A DNA stretch of 64,000 nt, from assembly GCF_018342065.1 (NCBI RefSeq), contig NZ_JAFDOE010000008.1, forward strand, positions 1 through 64,000. Direction: 5' to 3'. This document shows, piece by piece, positions 19,599 through 29,677 of the stretch; the first letter of the stretch is position 1, and each line of letters starts with the position of its first letter. This stretch comes from Citrobacter sp. FP75 (GTDB lineage Bacteria; Pseudomonadota; Gammaproteobacteria; Enterobacterales; Enterobacteriaceae). The notes under the pieces were generated by a model that did no database searches, was not told the origin of the DNA, and worked only from the letters and a program-made list of their open reading frames with translations. The position numbers and the translations under genes were made by a program.

Positions 19599-20864
19599 AT
19601 GCTCGCAAAAAAGCAATGGGCACTTTTTAGCCTGTTAACATTGTGTGGCGGTACAATCTATAAATTACCCTCACTGAAAGATGCGTTCTATATTCCGATG
19701 CAGGAATACTTCCATCTGACTAACGGTCAGATTGGTAACGCGATGTCAGTAAACTCGTTTGTGACGACCGTGGGTTTTTTCTTATCTATTTATTTTGCAG
19801 ATAAACTTCCACGTAAATATACCATGTCTTTTTCGCTCATTGCGACCGGGTTGTTGGGCGTCTATCTGACCACCATGCCAGGCTATTGGGGGATCCTCTT
19901 CGTCTGGGCGCTGTTTGGTGTCACCTGCGACATGATGAACTGGCCGGTGCTATTAAAGTCCGTCAGTCGACTTGGCACCAGTGAACAACAAGGGCGTCTG
20001 TTTGGCTTTTTTGAAACGGGTCGCGGCATTGTTGATACGATTGTGGCGTTTTCCGCATTGGCCGTCTTTGCCTGGTTTGGCAGCGGACTGTTGGGATTCA
20101 AGGCCGGTATCTGGTTCTACTCTGCCATTGTGATTATGGTCGGGATCATCATCTTCTTTGTTCTGAACGATAAAGAAGAAATCCCTGCGGCAAAAATCCA
20201 TGGTGCTGAAGATGCACCTAAAAACCCGACTATGTCGTCGGTACTGAAGGATAAGACCATTTGGTTAATTGCCTTCAACGTCTTCTTTGTTTATGCCGTA
20301 TATTGTGGATTAACATTCTTCATCCCGTTCCTGAAAAATATTTATATGCTGCCAGTTGCGCTGGTAGGTGCTTATGGGATTATCAACCAATACTGTCTGA
20401 AAATGGTCGGTGGCCCGATTGGGGGGATGATCTCGGATAAGATCCTGAAATCACCAAGTAAATACTTATGTTATACATTTATTATTAGCACAGTGGCACT
20501 GCTGCTGCTGATGGTTCTGCCACATGAAAGTATGCCGGTTTATTTAGGGATGGTGTGTACGTTGGGCTTCGGTGCCATCGTATTTACCCAGCGTGCCGTA
20601 TTCTTTGCCCCGATTGGTGAAGCTAAAATTGCAGAGAACCAAACGGGTGCAGCAATGGCATTGGGTAGCTTTATTGGTTATGCCCCTGCGATGTTCTGCT
20701 TCAGCCTGTACGGGTATATTCTGGATTTGAACCCAGGGCTTATCGGCTACAAAATTGTGTTTGGCATTATGGCGTGTTTTGCCTTCTGCGGCGCGATTGT
20801 CTCCGTGATGTTGGTTAAACGGATTAGTGAAAGAAAGAAAATGCTGCAAACTGCAGAAGCGTGA
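19599..20864 (+). CDS. yihN: Major facilitator superfamily transporter YihN
   Basis: YihN is a predicted 12-helix inner-membrane transporter of the MFS, 421 residues as in E. coli. Segments such as LFSLLTLCGGTIYKLP, GILFVWALFGVTCDMMNWP and GFGAIVFTQRAVFFAPIGE are typical of the family. I chose ATG 19599 because AGGGGA lies at the right distance and the length fits E. coli; an in-frame ATG at 19545 would add 18 residues. It is downstream of yihM with 89 bp between them. The substrate is unknown. Confidence 0.9.
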   Translation: MLAKKQWALFSLLTLCGGTIYKLPSLKDAFYIPMQEYFHLTNGQIGNAMSVNSFVTTVGFFLSIYFADKLPRKYTMSFSLIATGLLGVYLTTMPGYWGILFVWALFGVTCDMMNWPVLLKSVSRLGTSEQQGRLFGFFETGRGIVDTIVAFSALAVFAWFGSGLLGFKAGIWFYSAIVIMVGIIIFFVLNDKEEIPAAKIHGAEDAPKNPTMSSVLKDKTIWLIAFNVFFVYAVYCGLTFFIPFLKNIYMLPVALVGAYGIINQYCLKMVGGPIGGMISDKILKSPSKYLCYTFIISTVALLLLMVLPHESMPVYLGMVCTLGFGAIVFTQRAVFFAPIGEAKIAENQTGAAMALGSFIGYAPAMFCFSLYGYILDLNPGLIGYKIVFGIMACFAFCGAIVSVMLVKRISERKKMLQTAEA

Positions 20865-20888
20865 TGCGTTTCGCTATCGGATAGGACG

Positions 20889-20914
20889 AAAAAGCCGCTG
20901 AATATCAGCGGCCT
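20889..20914. terminator. Bidirectional terminator between yihN and ompL
   Basis: GCCGCTGA / TCAGCGGC is a perfect 8-bp stem preceded by A residues and followed by CTTT, lying between the convergent yihN and ompL stops. Confidence 0.8.
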
Positions 20915-20934
20915 TTGCGTTAGTAAGCTCATAC

Positions 20935-21627
20935 TTAGAAGAAGTATTTTGCACCAATACGAATCTGATTTTGTTCGCGATGATAAGGTTCCACATTACG
21001 ATCTAACCAGCGTAACTCAAGGTAGGGCAGCCAGTTTTCGTTGATGCGATATTTAAAGGTATTGGTAATTTCCCAGTGGTGATCTTTACCATTACTACTA
21101 TTGAAGTCATTCACCCGTATAAAGTAGTGAGGCTCAAAAGTATAGGAAAACTTGTCCGTAATGCTGAAGTTCCAATAGTTGCCGATCTCATAGGTATCGT
21201 TGTTATCCAGATCACCATTTAAATCGGTTGAGCTGTAGTTATTATGGTTATACCGGTTACGTACTGTAAGATTAAACCAGGGCGTAAACTTATAGTTCAC
21301 ATCCAGATACACCGCCCCGCCAGAACCAATACTTTTATCGTTTATCAGTCCGCCTGGCTGGATAGTGAGTTTATCTGTTGGTTTGAATAATGGATACCAA
21401 CCTTCTATTTCGTTATAGCCATGTTTTAACTCATCTTTACGTTGCATGGTGTAGGTGTTAGTGAGCATGATACCCGCGCCCATATCGGAGTTATAGCCAA
21501 CGCGCAGCATGACCTCCATCTGATCGGACGCCAGATTATACGCCTCGCGGTTTTCCACATAGACACCAGCAAAAACAGAGGTGGAGACGACAGAGGATAA
21601 AAGAATTATTGTATTTAACTTTTTCAT
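20935..21627 (-). CDS. ompL: Outer-membrane porin OmpL (KdgM family)
   Basis: OmpL is a small monomeric beta-barrel porin of the KdgM family; in E. coli it lies in the sulfoquinovose cluster and is thought to admit the sugar or its glycosides. The 230-residue precursor has a signal peptide (KKLNTIILLSSVVSTSVFA, about 20 residues), alternating amphipathic strands, and a C-terminal aromatic residue as in outer-membrane proteins (IGAKYFF). The ATG at 21627 gives the E. coli length; an in-frame upstream start would displace the signal peptide. It is downstream of yihO by 66 bp. Confidence 0.94.
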   Translation of the reverse strand: MKKLNTIILLSSVVSTSVFAGVYVENREAYNLASDQMEVMLRVGYNSDMGAGIMLTNTYTMQRKDELKHGYNEIEGWYPLFKPTDKLTIQPGGLINDKSIGSGGAVYLDVNYKFTPWFNLTVRNRYNHNNYSSTDLNGDLDNNDTYEIGNYWNFSITDKFSYTFEPHYFIRVNDFNSSNGKDHHWEITNTFKYRINENWLPYLELRWLDRNVEPYHREQNQIRIGAKYFF

Positions 21628-21693
21628 AGTAAATCCATTTTTTAAGCGTAGGGAAGCCGCCATCCATTGAGATGGAATAAGCGGCAATTATTT

Positions 21694-23115
21694 TTATACG
21701 TTTACAATAGAGGTGTTCTTTTTATTACTGCCAGTATCAGACTGATAGTTTTTTTTCTTCCGTTGAGTTATTTCATCGATAATGAAAGCAAAGCGTGTTT
21801 CATTAAGTTTATAAAATAATCCCATCGTGAAGGCTGCGATAATGGCGAGTCCGCAGGGCCAGAGAAAAATAAGCTGACGCAAACCGAGCAAGGTGGTCTC
21901 ACTTTGAGCGATGTTGGGAATATAGCCGATTTGCGTCAGCATGATGCCTGGCAAGAAACCCGCCAGCGCAGCGGAGATTTTTCGCGAAAAGGTGTAACCC
22001 GTATAAACTGAACCCTCGGCGCGAATCCCCGTTTTCCATTCACCATAGTCAACCGTATCCGGGACCAGCGCCCAGTTCAGACTGTTAACAAAAGCGGTCC
22101 CGAAAAACGCCATGCATGAGAACGTGACAAATAAAAACGACGTCCCGCCCCAGAAAAAGTTCAGCACATCGCCGATAGCCCATAGCGCCAGACCGCCGAG
22201 GTATACCTGTTTTTTACCGAAGCGCTTCACGGTTGCGGGAACCAACAGCACACCGACCAGAATGCACCCCATGCTGAAAAAACCCATCCATGACAGCAGA
22301 TGGATATCGTTGAGCACGTACTGGGTGTAATAGACCTGAATCGCCAGTTTGATGTTGAATGCCGCCAGCGTACACAAGTTGGCGATGCACAGTACTAACA
22401 GGGGAGGGTTATAGAAAATCGCGCGAAACGATTTGAGAATGCTGGGCTTATGATGATCCGGCATGATGTCGATATAGCGTTCTTTCACGCCGCTGAAACA
22501 CCACCACATACTGAACAAACCACAAACAGAGAAGATCAGCGCGGCAATCAGATAGCCCAGCGAAGGCGAACGGGTAAAAAGCGCCTGAATCGGCATAAAG
22601 CCAACGGTACACAGTAAAAGGCCTACGGTAGCACCGCCCTGACGCCAGGCGGCAAGTTGGGCGCGTTCATGCGGGTTTTTAGTGATGGCAGGAACCATCG
22701 CCCCGTAGGAGCAGTTCATCAGGCTGTAAAACAGTCCGAACAGCATAAATAACACCGTCGCCAGCCCTGTTTTCACCGTCAGCGTAAAACTGGTGGCGAA
22801 AAATTGCGTACTGGCAACCAGGGCGACAGGAAACGATGCATATAAAATAAAAGGTCTGAATTTCCCTTTTGCGCCAATATTACGCCGCGAATCCAGCAAT
22901 ACACCGGTCAGCATATCGGTAAAGGCGGTGAAGAACTTCGCCACCAGAAAGATGATTCCACCGTACCAGGCTGGCATCCCGAGTTCATCGGTATAAAATT
23001 TAAGCAGATACAGCGTGCCAATACACAGCATCAAATTTGAGCCGAAGTCGCCCACTCCGTAGGCGAATTTTTCACGCAGGCTCAGTTTTAGCGTTAGCGG
23101 ATCATGGTCAGACAT
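21694..23115 (-). CDS. yihO: GPH-family sulfoquinovose-type symporter YihO
   Basis: YihO is a 12-helix cation:sugar symporter of the glycoside-pentoside-hexuronide family (relatives MelB, XylP). In E. coli it is the presumed importer of sulfoquinovose or sulfoquinovosyl glycerol. The 473-residue protein has family segments FGLFYSLMNCSYGAMVPAITKNPHERA and VPDTVDYGEWKTGIRAEG. It is strongly similar to YihP next door, showing tandem duplication. The C-terminal tail after the last helix is longer and more variable than in E. coli. It sits between yihP and ompL, all on the minus strand. Confidence 0.93.
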   Translation of the reverse strand: MSDHDPLTLKLSLREKFAYGVGDFGSNLMLCIGTLYLLKFYTDELGMPAWYGGIIFLVAKFFTAFTDMLTGVLLDSRRNIGAKGKFRPFILYASFPVALVASTQFFATSFTLTVKTGLATVLFMLFGLFYSLMNCSYGAMVPAITKNPHERAQLAAWRQGGATVGLLLCTVGFMPIQALFTRSPSLGYLIAALIFSVCGLFSMWWCFSGVKERYIDIMPDHHKPSILKSFRAIFYNPPLLVLCIANLCTLAAFNIKLAIQVYYTQYVLNDIHLLSWMGFFSMGCILVGVLLVPATVKRFGKKQVYLGGLALWAIGDVLNFFWGGTSFLFVTFSCMAFFGTAFVNSLNWALVPDTVDYGEWKTGIRAEGSVYTGYTFSRKISAALAGFLPGIMLTQIGYIPNIAQSETTLLGLRQLIFLWPCGLAIIAAFTMGLFYKLNETRFAFIIDEITQRKKKNYQSDTGSNKKNTSIVNV

Positions 23116-23161
23116 AATCGCTCCTTAATAACGCCCCGTAGGGCGCTATTCATTATTATTA

Positions 23162-24544
23162 TCAAACGGGTTGTTTACGCGCTTCTATCTCTTCAACGAT
23201 GCGAACATACATCTTCTCGTTAAGGTTGTAGAAGCAGCCCATTGCTACGATGGTGATGACTGCCAGGGCACACGGATAAATAAAAATTAGCTGGCGTAAA
23301 CCCTCGACGGTACCCGCCGATTGCACCACGTTGGGTACGTAGCCAATCTGCGTTAGCATCCAGCCGGGGAAGAAGCCGGCCAATGCCTGTGAGACTTTAC
23401 GGAAGAAGGTAAAACCGGTGTATACCGTACCTTCAGAGCGTACGCCGGTGCGCCATTCGCCATATTCCACCGTGTCAGAGACCAGCGCCCAGTTCAGGCT
23501 GTTTACAAACGCCGAACCAAAGAAGGCCAGACAGGAGAAGGCGACAAAACTGACCGACCCGCCGCCAAAGAAGTAGTTGAGCAGATCGCCCGCCACCCAA
23601 ATCAGCAGGCCGCCAATGTAGACTTTCTTCTTACCAAAACGTCTGACCATCCCCGGCATCAAAAACACGCCGATGAAGATACAACCCATGCTGAAAAAGC
23701 CCATCCAGGAGAGCAGGATCGGGTCGTTCAATACGTATTGGGTGTAATAAACCTGAATCGCCAGTTTGACGTTGAACGCGCCCAACGTGCAGAGATTGGC
23801 AACGCACAGAATAAACAGCGGGCGGTTACCGGCAATGGCGCGGAAGGATTGCAGTAATCCCGGTTTTTGCGTCGCATCCACCGGCTTCACTTCTACATAG
23901 CGCTCTTTCACACCGGCATAGCACAGCCACATAAACAGCAGGCCGAACAGTGAAAATAGCGTGGCGGCGAAGATATAACCCAGCTGCGAGTTGCCTTCGA
24001 TCAGGTTCATCACCGGAACAAAACCCACGGTACACAGCAACAAACCGAGGGTTGCGCCGCCTTGCCGCCAGGCGGCCAGCGAGGCGCGTTCGTCCGGGTT
24101 TTTGGTAATGGCAGGAACCATCGCGCCGTAAGAACAGTTCATCATGCTGAAGAACAGCCCGTACAGCATAAACAGTACTGTCGCCATCACCGTTTTACCG
24201 GTTACCTCAAACGGCGTGCCGACAAAGTTGGCAATAGCTAAAAGCGTTACCGGAAAAGCCGCGTAAAGCACAAACGGACGGAATTTGCCTTTCGGACCGA
24301 TTTTGCGGCGCGAATCGAGCATAATCCCGGTCCCCATATCGGTAAACGCGGTAAAGAACTTGGCGATAAGGAAAATGATGCCACCGTAAGTCCCCGGTAG
24401 ACCAAGGACATCGGTATAAAACTTGAGTAAATAGAGCGTACCAATGTCCAGCAGGATATTGGAACCTAAATCACCCATCCCATAGGCGAGTTTTTCTTTA
24501 AAAGGTAAGCGTAGGGTTGCCGGATTGGCTGTATTCTGACTCAT
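23162..24544 (-). CDS. yihP: GPH-family transporter YihP
   Basis: YihP is a second 12-helix GPH-type symporter (460 residues), a paralogue of YihO. In E. coli it is linked to export of the pathway product dihydroxypropanesulfonate or to import of a related sulfo-sugar; the direction is not settled. Conserved segments include GLFFSMMNCSYGAMVPAITKNPDERA and VSDTVEYGEWRTGVRSEG. It starts 45 bp downstream of yihQ. The start agrees with E. coli. Confidence 0.93.
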   Translation of the reverse strand: MSQNTANPATLRLPFKEKLAYGMGDLGSNILLDIGTLYLLKFYTDVLGLPGTYGGIIFLIAKFFTAFTDMGTGIMLDSRRKIGPKGKFRPFVLYAAFPVTLLAIANFVGTPFEVTGKTVMATVLFMLYGLFFSMMNCSYGAMVPAITKNPDERASLAAWRQGGATLGLLLCTVGFVPVMNLIEGNSQLGYIFAATLFSLFGLLFMWLCYAGVKERYVEVKPVDATQKPGLLQSFRAIAGNRPLFILCVANLCTLGAFNVKLAIQVYYTQYVLNDPILLSWMGFFSMGCIFIGVFLMPGMVRRFGKKKVYIGGLLIWVAGDLLNYFFGGGSVSFVAFSCLAFFGSAFVNSLNWALVSDTVEYGEWRTGVRSEGTVYTGFTFFRKVSQALAGFFPGWMLTQIGYVPNVVQSAGTVEGLRQLIFIYPCALAVITIVAMGCFYNLNEKMYVRIVEEIEARKQPV

Positions 24545-24589
24545 GATTATCCCTCATTTGCCCGCGAGTTTCCGCGCGGGCGAGCCTGA

Positions 24590-26626
24590 TTAGATGCTGC
24601 GTAAAGTTGCAAACAGTGATGCCCATTCACTCTTCGCGCGATAAAACACCGGAGGCTTGCCAATCGGCGCGTCCACGGTGATTTCTCCACCCTGGTAAGT
24701 TTCCCCGGTCCAGACGTTGACCCAACTATCCTCTGGCAGATACAGCGTCCAGTCGCGCTTACCCTGTTCGTGAACCGGTGCGACCAGCAGATCCTGACCC
24801 AGCAGATACTGGTATTTCAGGGTGTAGGTTGCGGCGTCGTCTTCGTAATGCAGGAACAGCGGGCGCATCACCGGCAGACCGGTAGCGCTGTTTTGTGCAA
24901 CGGCCTGTTTGAGATACGGTTTCAGGGTGGTGAACACAGTGGTCATGCGGGCAAAGTGAGCGATGGTTTCTGCGTCACCATCAAACTGCCAGTTATCGCC
25001 AGGGCGGTTGCCTTCGTGGGTGCGCATCATCGGCGTGAAGGCGCTAAAGTCACACCAGCGTAGCAACAGCTCTTTACTGCGCTTCATGTCAAACAAGGTG
25101 GTGTAGCCGCCGATATCGCTGTGGTGCAGACCGTGGCCGGTCATCGCCAGCGACAACGCGGCAGGTACGACTGAGGCCAGACCATCGTCGAGGCTCCAGT
25201 CCACATTCTGATCGCCTGCCCACATCATGGTGGAGTATTTCTGGCTGCCGGTGTAACCCGCACGCATAAAGAACAGGATCTCGCCGAGTTTGCCGGTCTC
25301 CTGTAGCGCTTCGTAGTTACATTTAGCCCACAGTGCCGGCCAGGCGTTGTGCATGATTTCGGCGCTGACGCCGTTGTGCAGATACGTATCAGTCGGCAGG
25401 TATTCGCCAAAATCTGCCATCCAGCCGCCGCAGCCCAGTTCGATCATGTTTTTCTTGATGACCTCTTTGAACCAGTCGTAGGCCTCTGGGTTGGTCAGAT
25501 CGACCACGCCGCCGTAAAACTCGCCGAACTCAACCAGGTAGTCATCGCCAGAGGCATCTTTTGCCAGATAGCCGTGTGCAGCCGCCTCGGCGCAGAGATC
25601 TTTATCGCTGGCAACGTACGGGTTGATGTAGGAGAGGAACTGCACGCCTTCTTCTTTCCACTGCTTAATACGCGTATCAAGCTGAGGATAGTTGTCGCTG
25701 TTCCACTTCCAGTTCCACATCACGCGTTTGCCAAAGGAGGTCATGCGGATCCCGGACCAGTCCTGCGCCCAAATGCCGTTTACTTTCACGCCTGCGTTAC
25801 GCATGGTATCCAGCTTAGTCTGGCAAACCTCAGTACCGCCCTGAATACCGAGCGTGACGCCATCATAAATCCAGTCCGGCAGTTCCGGCTGACGACCCAG
25901 CAGCGCGGTCAGTTTTTCCAGCAATGAGATGTAAGTGTCAGCGCACTCGAAGCGCAGGGTAGTTTTGTCCTCCCACAGTGCCAGCTCGTGATACTCCGGT
26001 GCGCTGAAGTCGAAATTCATATAGCAACTGTTATCAACGTGGCAGTAGTACTTTTGCGTGCTGACGAAGGTCGGCTGTGGGAAGAAGGTCCAGTAATAGT
26101 CACCGCCGGCGTTCTCTTTACAGTCGGCCTGCCAGGTGACATAGCTGTTTTTATTACGGCCCACGCCCTGTTCGCTGGTCCACAGCGGGAACGGTTTACC
26201 GCGTAAGTCGAAGTAAGAGAACTGTTCACCGCAGCCGTAGATATGATCGTCCGCCCTGGCGGCCAGTCGCAGCCAGATGCGGTTATGGCTGAGATCGTCG
26301 TTGTGCAGATCCAGCTTCAGGCGACCCTGCACATCGGTAGAGATGTGCAGCGTGGCGTGGATGGTGCTGCCGCGGCTGAAATGCACCCGCCAGCCGTCAG
26401 GCGATTCGCTAACCGTGGTGTCGGTCAGGGCAATCTTCTCATTGAGCCTGTCTTTAATGCTGAAGTTGCCGCGGAACATATCAATGTCGGCAACGCCAGC
26501 GCCAATCCACAGACAAGGAGTTTCTGCGCTGTGACGTAAAATCAGGCGCTGGTGGTACGTTAAAGCAAATCCATCAGGTAATGATGTGAGTTCTAATGCG
26601 GTTGACCGTTGTTGTAGCGAATTCAT
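24590..26626 (-). CDS. yihQ: Sulfoquinovosidase YihQ (GH31)
   Basis: YihQ hydrolyses alpha-sulfoquinovosides such as sulfoquinovosyl glycerol, releasing sulfoquinovose. It is a 678-residue cytoplasmic GH31 enzyme, same length as E. coli. The nucleophile is the Asp of GGWMADFGEYLP (about residue 405) and the acid/base the Asp of DWSLDDGLAS region to GNRPGDNWQF (about 472 in E. coli numbering). The sulfonate-recognising segment QDWSGIRMTSFGKRV (Gln, Arg, Trp about 288-304) is intact, which supports true sulfoquinovosidase specificity over a plain alpha-glucosidase. It heads yihQPO-ompL. Confidence 0.96.
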   Translation of the reverse strand: MNSLQQRSTALELTSLPDGFALTYHQRLILRHSAETPCLWIGAGVADIDMFRGNFSIKDRLNEKIALTDTTVSESPDGWRVHFSRGSTIHATLHISTDVQGRLKLDLHNDDLSHNRIWLRLAARADDHIYGCGEQFSYFDLRGKPFPLWTSEQGVGRNKNSYVTWQADCKENAGGDYYWTFFPQPTFVSTQKYYCHVDNSCYMNFDFSAPEYHELALWEDKTTLRFECADTYISLLEKLTALLGRQPELPDWIYDGVTLGIQGGTEVCQTKLDTMRNAGVKVNGIWAQDWSGIRMTSFGKRVMWNWKWNSDNYPQLDTRIKQWKEEGVQFLSYINPYVASDKDLCAEAAAHGYLAKDASGDDYLVEFGEFYGGVVDLTNPEAYDWFKEVIKKNMIELGCGGWMADFGEYLPTDTYLHNGVSAEIMHNAWPALWAKCNYEALQETGKLGEILFFMRAGYTGSQKYSTMMWAGDQNVDWSLDDGLASVVPAALSLAMTGHGLHHSDIGGYTTLFDMKRSKELLLRWCDFSAFTPMMRTHEGNRPGDNWQFDGDAETIAHFARMTTVFTTLKPYLKQAVAQNSATGLPVMRPLFLHYEDDAATYTLKYQYLLGQDLLVAPVHEQGKRDWTLYLPEDSWVNVWTGETYQGGEITVDAPIGKPPVFYRAKSEWASLFATLRSI

Positions 26627-26674
26627 TATCGTCTCCGTAAAAATAGGGTAATTCGGTAATTTGTCGGAAATCTG

Positions 26675-27517
26675 TTATTCACTGCCGATTAAAAAATGCA
26701 TCTGATGTTGTTCTCCGGGTGCGAGATGAATCAGGCTCATTCCGGAATTAAAGGCATCTGGCGGGCAGGTCATGGGTTCTACCGCCAGGCCACGTCTGGC
26801 TAATTTCTCGCCGGTATACACCTGTAGCCAGGGCTGGTGGCTGCGTAAAAAAGTGGACATGTTTTGCGATGGGCTGGTCATCCTGACTTCCCACTCAGCG
26901 TCTGGTGGCAAGGTTCTGAACGTATGATCGAGAGTGGTCTGTGCGATTAAACGCGGCGTTGTGAAGTCCCGTTCATCATGCGTTTCTTCACACGCCGGAA
27001 GTGTTAATTGGCAGCTGTCGATGGATTGCAGGTTACAGGTCAAATAGGGATGCGCCCCTGCGCCATAAGGGGCCGTTTCCTCGCCCACATTCTGCGTGCA
27101 AATAGAAACGTGCAGCCCGCTGGTGGCATCCAGCCGGTAAATCACTTCTGAAATCAGCGCAAACGGGTAGCCATACGAAGGCGGCAGAAAAATTGTCAGC
27201 GCCACTTCCGAGGTCGACTGACGCTGTATTTGCCAGTCCCGCCAGGCCAGTAACCCATGAATCGCGGTATGCGAAACTGGGTCGTTAACGGCAAGCTGAA
27301 ATACCTTGCCGTTATAGTGATAGCTGCCGTCTACAACTCGGTTTGGCCAGGGAATTAATACTTTCCCCAAATGCGCCAGCGGCATCTCTTCCGGCTTGTG
27401 GGGGATAACGAGATGGCGTCCGTAATGCGTCAGCTCCGCCAGCCCGGCACCAACCGTGACGATTTTCGCCTGGTAGTGGCCCGCCTGAAGATGAATAGTT
27501 TTTCCACTGTTATGCAT
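26675..27517 (-). CDS. yihR: Aldose-1-epimerase-like protein YihR (sulfoquinovose mutarotase)
   Basis: YihR has the galactose-mutarotase fold and interconverts anomers of sulfoquinovose, helping the alpha-sugar from YihQ enter the pathway. The 280-residue protein shows the usual mutarotase landmarks: PWPNRVVDGSY (substrate Arg), HTAIHGLLAWRDW (first His), GAHPYLTC (second His) and a Glu near the end in LAVEPMTCPPDA. It is 18 bp downstream of yihS and appears to belong to the yihUTSR operon. Confidence 0.92.
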   Translation of the reverse strand: MHNSGKTIHLQAGHYQAKIVTVGAGLAELTHYGRHLVIPHKPEEMPLAHLGKVLIPWPNRVVDGSYHYNGKVFQLAVNDPVSHTAIHGLLAWRDWQIQRQSTSEVALTIFLPPSYGYPFALISEVIYRLDATSGLHVSICTQNVGEETAPYGAGAHPYLTCNLQSIDSCQLTLPACEETHDERDFTTPRLIAQTTLDHTFRTLPPDAEWEVRMTSPSQNMSTFLRSHQPWLQVYTGEKLARRGLAVEPMTCPPDAFNSGMSLIHLAPGEQHQMHFLIGSE

Positions 27518-27535
27518 GGCAGCTTACCTTGTGGC

Positions 27536-28777
27536 TTATTTGGCGTTAACGTCCAGAAGACCGGCGGCGACCGCCGGAGCAAGGCCCGGAGCCAACGGCA
27601 GACGCGGGATCACCAGGCAGTGCAGCAGGTGATAAATGTCCTGCTTGCCGTCCCAGACTTTGGTGGTCACCTTGTTATCGGTGTCCAGCTCCTGCCACCA
27701 TGAACCGGTCTCGTAATCCATCAGCCAGGTGATGCAGTAATCCCACCACTTTTGATACCAGGCTTCGTACTGGCTGTCGCCGGTGAGGGTATACAGGGCG
27801 TAGGCGGTGCCCATGGCTTCGACTATTGGCCAACGCACTCTTTCGCGAACAATAGGTTTGCCGTCCCAGTCCACCGAATAGACAAAACCGTCTGCGCCGT
27901 CCGGTGCCCAGGCGTCGCGGATAGTCGCGTGGAACAAGCCTTTGGCATCTTCCAGCAGCCAGGCGGGAGGCGTTTCGAAGCGAGCTTCCAGCGCAGCATG
28001 CAGATGCAGCATCAGGCGGCCCCACTCGATCCAGTGGCCCGGCGTGCCGCCGTAGGCGCGGAAGCGGTGGGCTGGGTTATCCTTGTTGTAATCGCGAATA
28101 GGGTTCCACCGGGAATCGAAGTGTTCGTTGACGCGGTACTCGCCGCTGCGGGCGACATCATGAATAATCACCGACGCAATACGCAGTGCGCGATCCAGCC
28201 ACTTACGGTCATGGGTGACGTCATACACGATCAGAAAGGCTTCCACTGCGTGCATGTTGGCGTTGCCGCCGCGATAGTCTTCGGTCTCGCTGAACGCTTC
28301 GTCCCAGGACTCCAGGCACATCTGCTCGTCTTCGCTCCAGAAGTACTTCTCGATAACCTCAATCGCATCATCAAGCAGTTTTCTGGCCTGCGGATGACCG
28401 GTGGTGACCGCGCTCGCCGCGCCGAGTAAAACGAAGAAATGCTGATAACCCTGCTTGGAGGCATCCATCACGCCTTCATCATTCACGCAGGCGTACCAGC
28501 CGCCATAGCGCGTGTCGCGCAGAGCACCGTTCAGGGCTTTTATTCCGTGATCGACCAGCTGATAAGCGCCGGGGCGACCCATCGATGCGGCCACGGAATA
28601 GACGTGCAGCATGCGGGCGGTGATCCACAGATGTGTCCCCATATCCGCTCTGACCTGACCACTGTTTCCCAGCCAGCCAAACCCGGTCGGCACCGCGGCG
28701 TTCTTACCAAAGTTGAAGATACGGTCGGTTTCCTGCTCCAGCCAGCGGTTGTGGCTTAGGGTGTTAAACCATTTCAT
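27536..28777 (-). CDS. yihS: Sulfoquinovose isomerase YihS
   Basis: YihS converts sulfoquinovose to 6-deoxy-6-sulfofructose, first step of the sulfo-EMP pathway; E. coli YihS also isomerises mannose, fructose and glucose. The 413-residue protein has the (alpha/alpha)6 barrel of the AGE superfamily, seen in [35 protein letters not shown] (catalytic His about 248) and [12 protein letters not shown] near the C-terminus (His about 383). It lies 14 bp downstream of yihT. Confidence 0.95.
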   Translation of the reverse strand: MKWFNTLSHNRWLEQETDRIFNFGKNAAVPTGFGWLGNSGQVRADMGTHLWITARMLHVYSVAASMGRPGAYQLVDHGIKALNGALRDTRYGGWYACVNDEGVMDASKQGYQHFFVLLGAASAVTTGHPQARKLLDDAIEVIEKYFWSEDEQMCLESWDEAFSETEDYRGGNANMHAVEAFLIVYDVTHDRKWLDRALRIASVIIHDVARSGEYRVNEHFDSRWNPIRDYNKDNPAHRFRAYGGTPGHWIEWGRLMLHLHAALEARFETPPAWLLEDAKGLFHATIRDAWAPDGADGFVYSVDWDGKPIVRERVRWPIVEAMGTAYALYTLTGDSQYEAWYQKWWDYCITWLMDYETGSWWQELDTDNKVTTKVWDGKQDIYHLLHCLVIPRLPLAPGLAPAVAAGLLDVNAK

Positions 28778-28791
28778 GCTTTGATCCTCGA

Positions 28792-29667
28792 TTAGCGGCG
28801 GGCCATCATTTCGTCGACGATATCGCCCAGGCGCTGCAGCTTCGGCGCAGAAACGTCACGCAGCATCAGCTCGGTATCCGGCAGACCCACGACCGATGAC
28901 CAGACCGCGCGTCCGGCCAGGAAACCAGATGCGCCAGCTGTCATCGCGACGCTTACTGCGCGTGGGAACAGTTTTTCATCCACGCCGGAAGAGAGAATGA
29001 CCCACGGCATGTTGATGTTTTCATTCAGGCGTTGGGAGGCGGTAAGCAGTTCTTGTTGAGAACCTTTGCCGTACAGCGGCATCTCGACCTTGTAGAGATC
29101 GGCGCCGCTGTCGCCCAGTTCTTTAGCGGCATCGATAATGGCCTGCTCGCGATTGAATTTATCGCCACGACGCGGCGGGCGGACTACCGGCTCGATAATG
29201 CTCAGCAGGCCACTGGAGTGGCACATTTCATTAAATTCTTTCACCATGTCCAGGCGCTGCTGGGCATCTTCATCGCTACGCCACAGCACCAGCAGTTTGA
29301 GCGCCTTGGCACCATCCTGCTTCACGGCCTGCGGATCGATATTTTTATCAATAATCACGCTATCAACGGGGATACCGTTGCCCGGAATGAACGCATCGGC
29401 GGCCACAATCATGGCGCAACTTTTAGCGATAGCGTTTTGTTCTACCACCTGGCGGTAGCAGAACTGCTGATCAACCAGAATGGCTGAGGCATAAGGAGAA
29501 AGAATCTTCGCCGCATTCACTTTGAAATCGGTCAGAATGCTGTCGCTGACCGGAGATTTCGCACCCGCTGCGGCAAACATTAAGCGCATAGCTTCGCGCT
29601 GATCGACTGCCAGCATGGCAAAACCACCGGAAGCTCGGGTGATATCTTTCAGGGAGTACTTCGTCAT
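28792..29667 (-). CDS. yihT: Sulfofructosephosphate aldolase YihT
   Basis: YihT splits 6-deoxy-6-sulfofructose-1-phosphate into dihydroxyacetone phosphate and sulfolactaldehyde. It is a class I aldolase of the LacD/tagatose-bisphosphate type, 291 residues. The Schiff-base lysine is in [13 protein letters not shown] (about residue 193); an [12 protein letters not shown] segment and GVDEKLF follow the family pattern. Ten bases separate the yihU stop from this start, consistent with one operon. Confidence 0.95.
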   Translation of the reverse strand: MTKYSLKDITRASGGFAMLAVDQREAMRLMFAAAGAKSPVSDSILTDFKVNAAKILSPYASAILVDQQFCYRQVVEQNAIAKSCAMIVAADAFIPGNGIPVDSVIIDKNIDPQAVKQDGAKALKLLVLWRSDEDAQQRLDMVKEFNEMCHSSGLLSIIEPVVRPPRRGDKFNREQAIIDAAKELGDSGADLYKVEMPLYGKGSQQELLTASQRLNENINMPWVILSSGVDEKLFPRAVSVAMTAGASGFLAGRAVWSSVVGLPDTELMLRDVSAPKLQRLGDIVDEMMARR

Positions 29668-29677
29668 TGTTCAGTCC

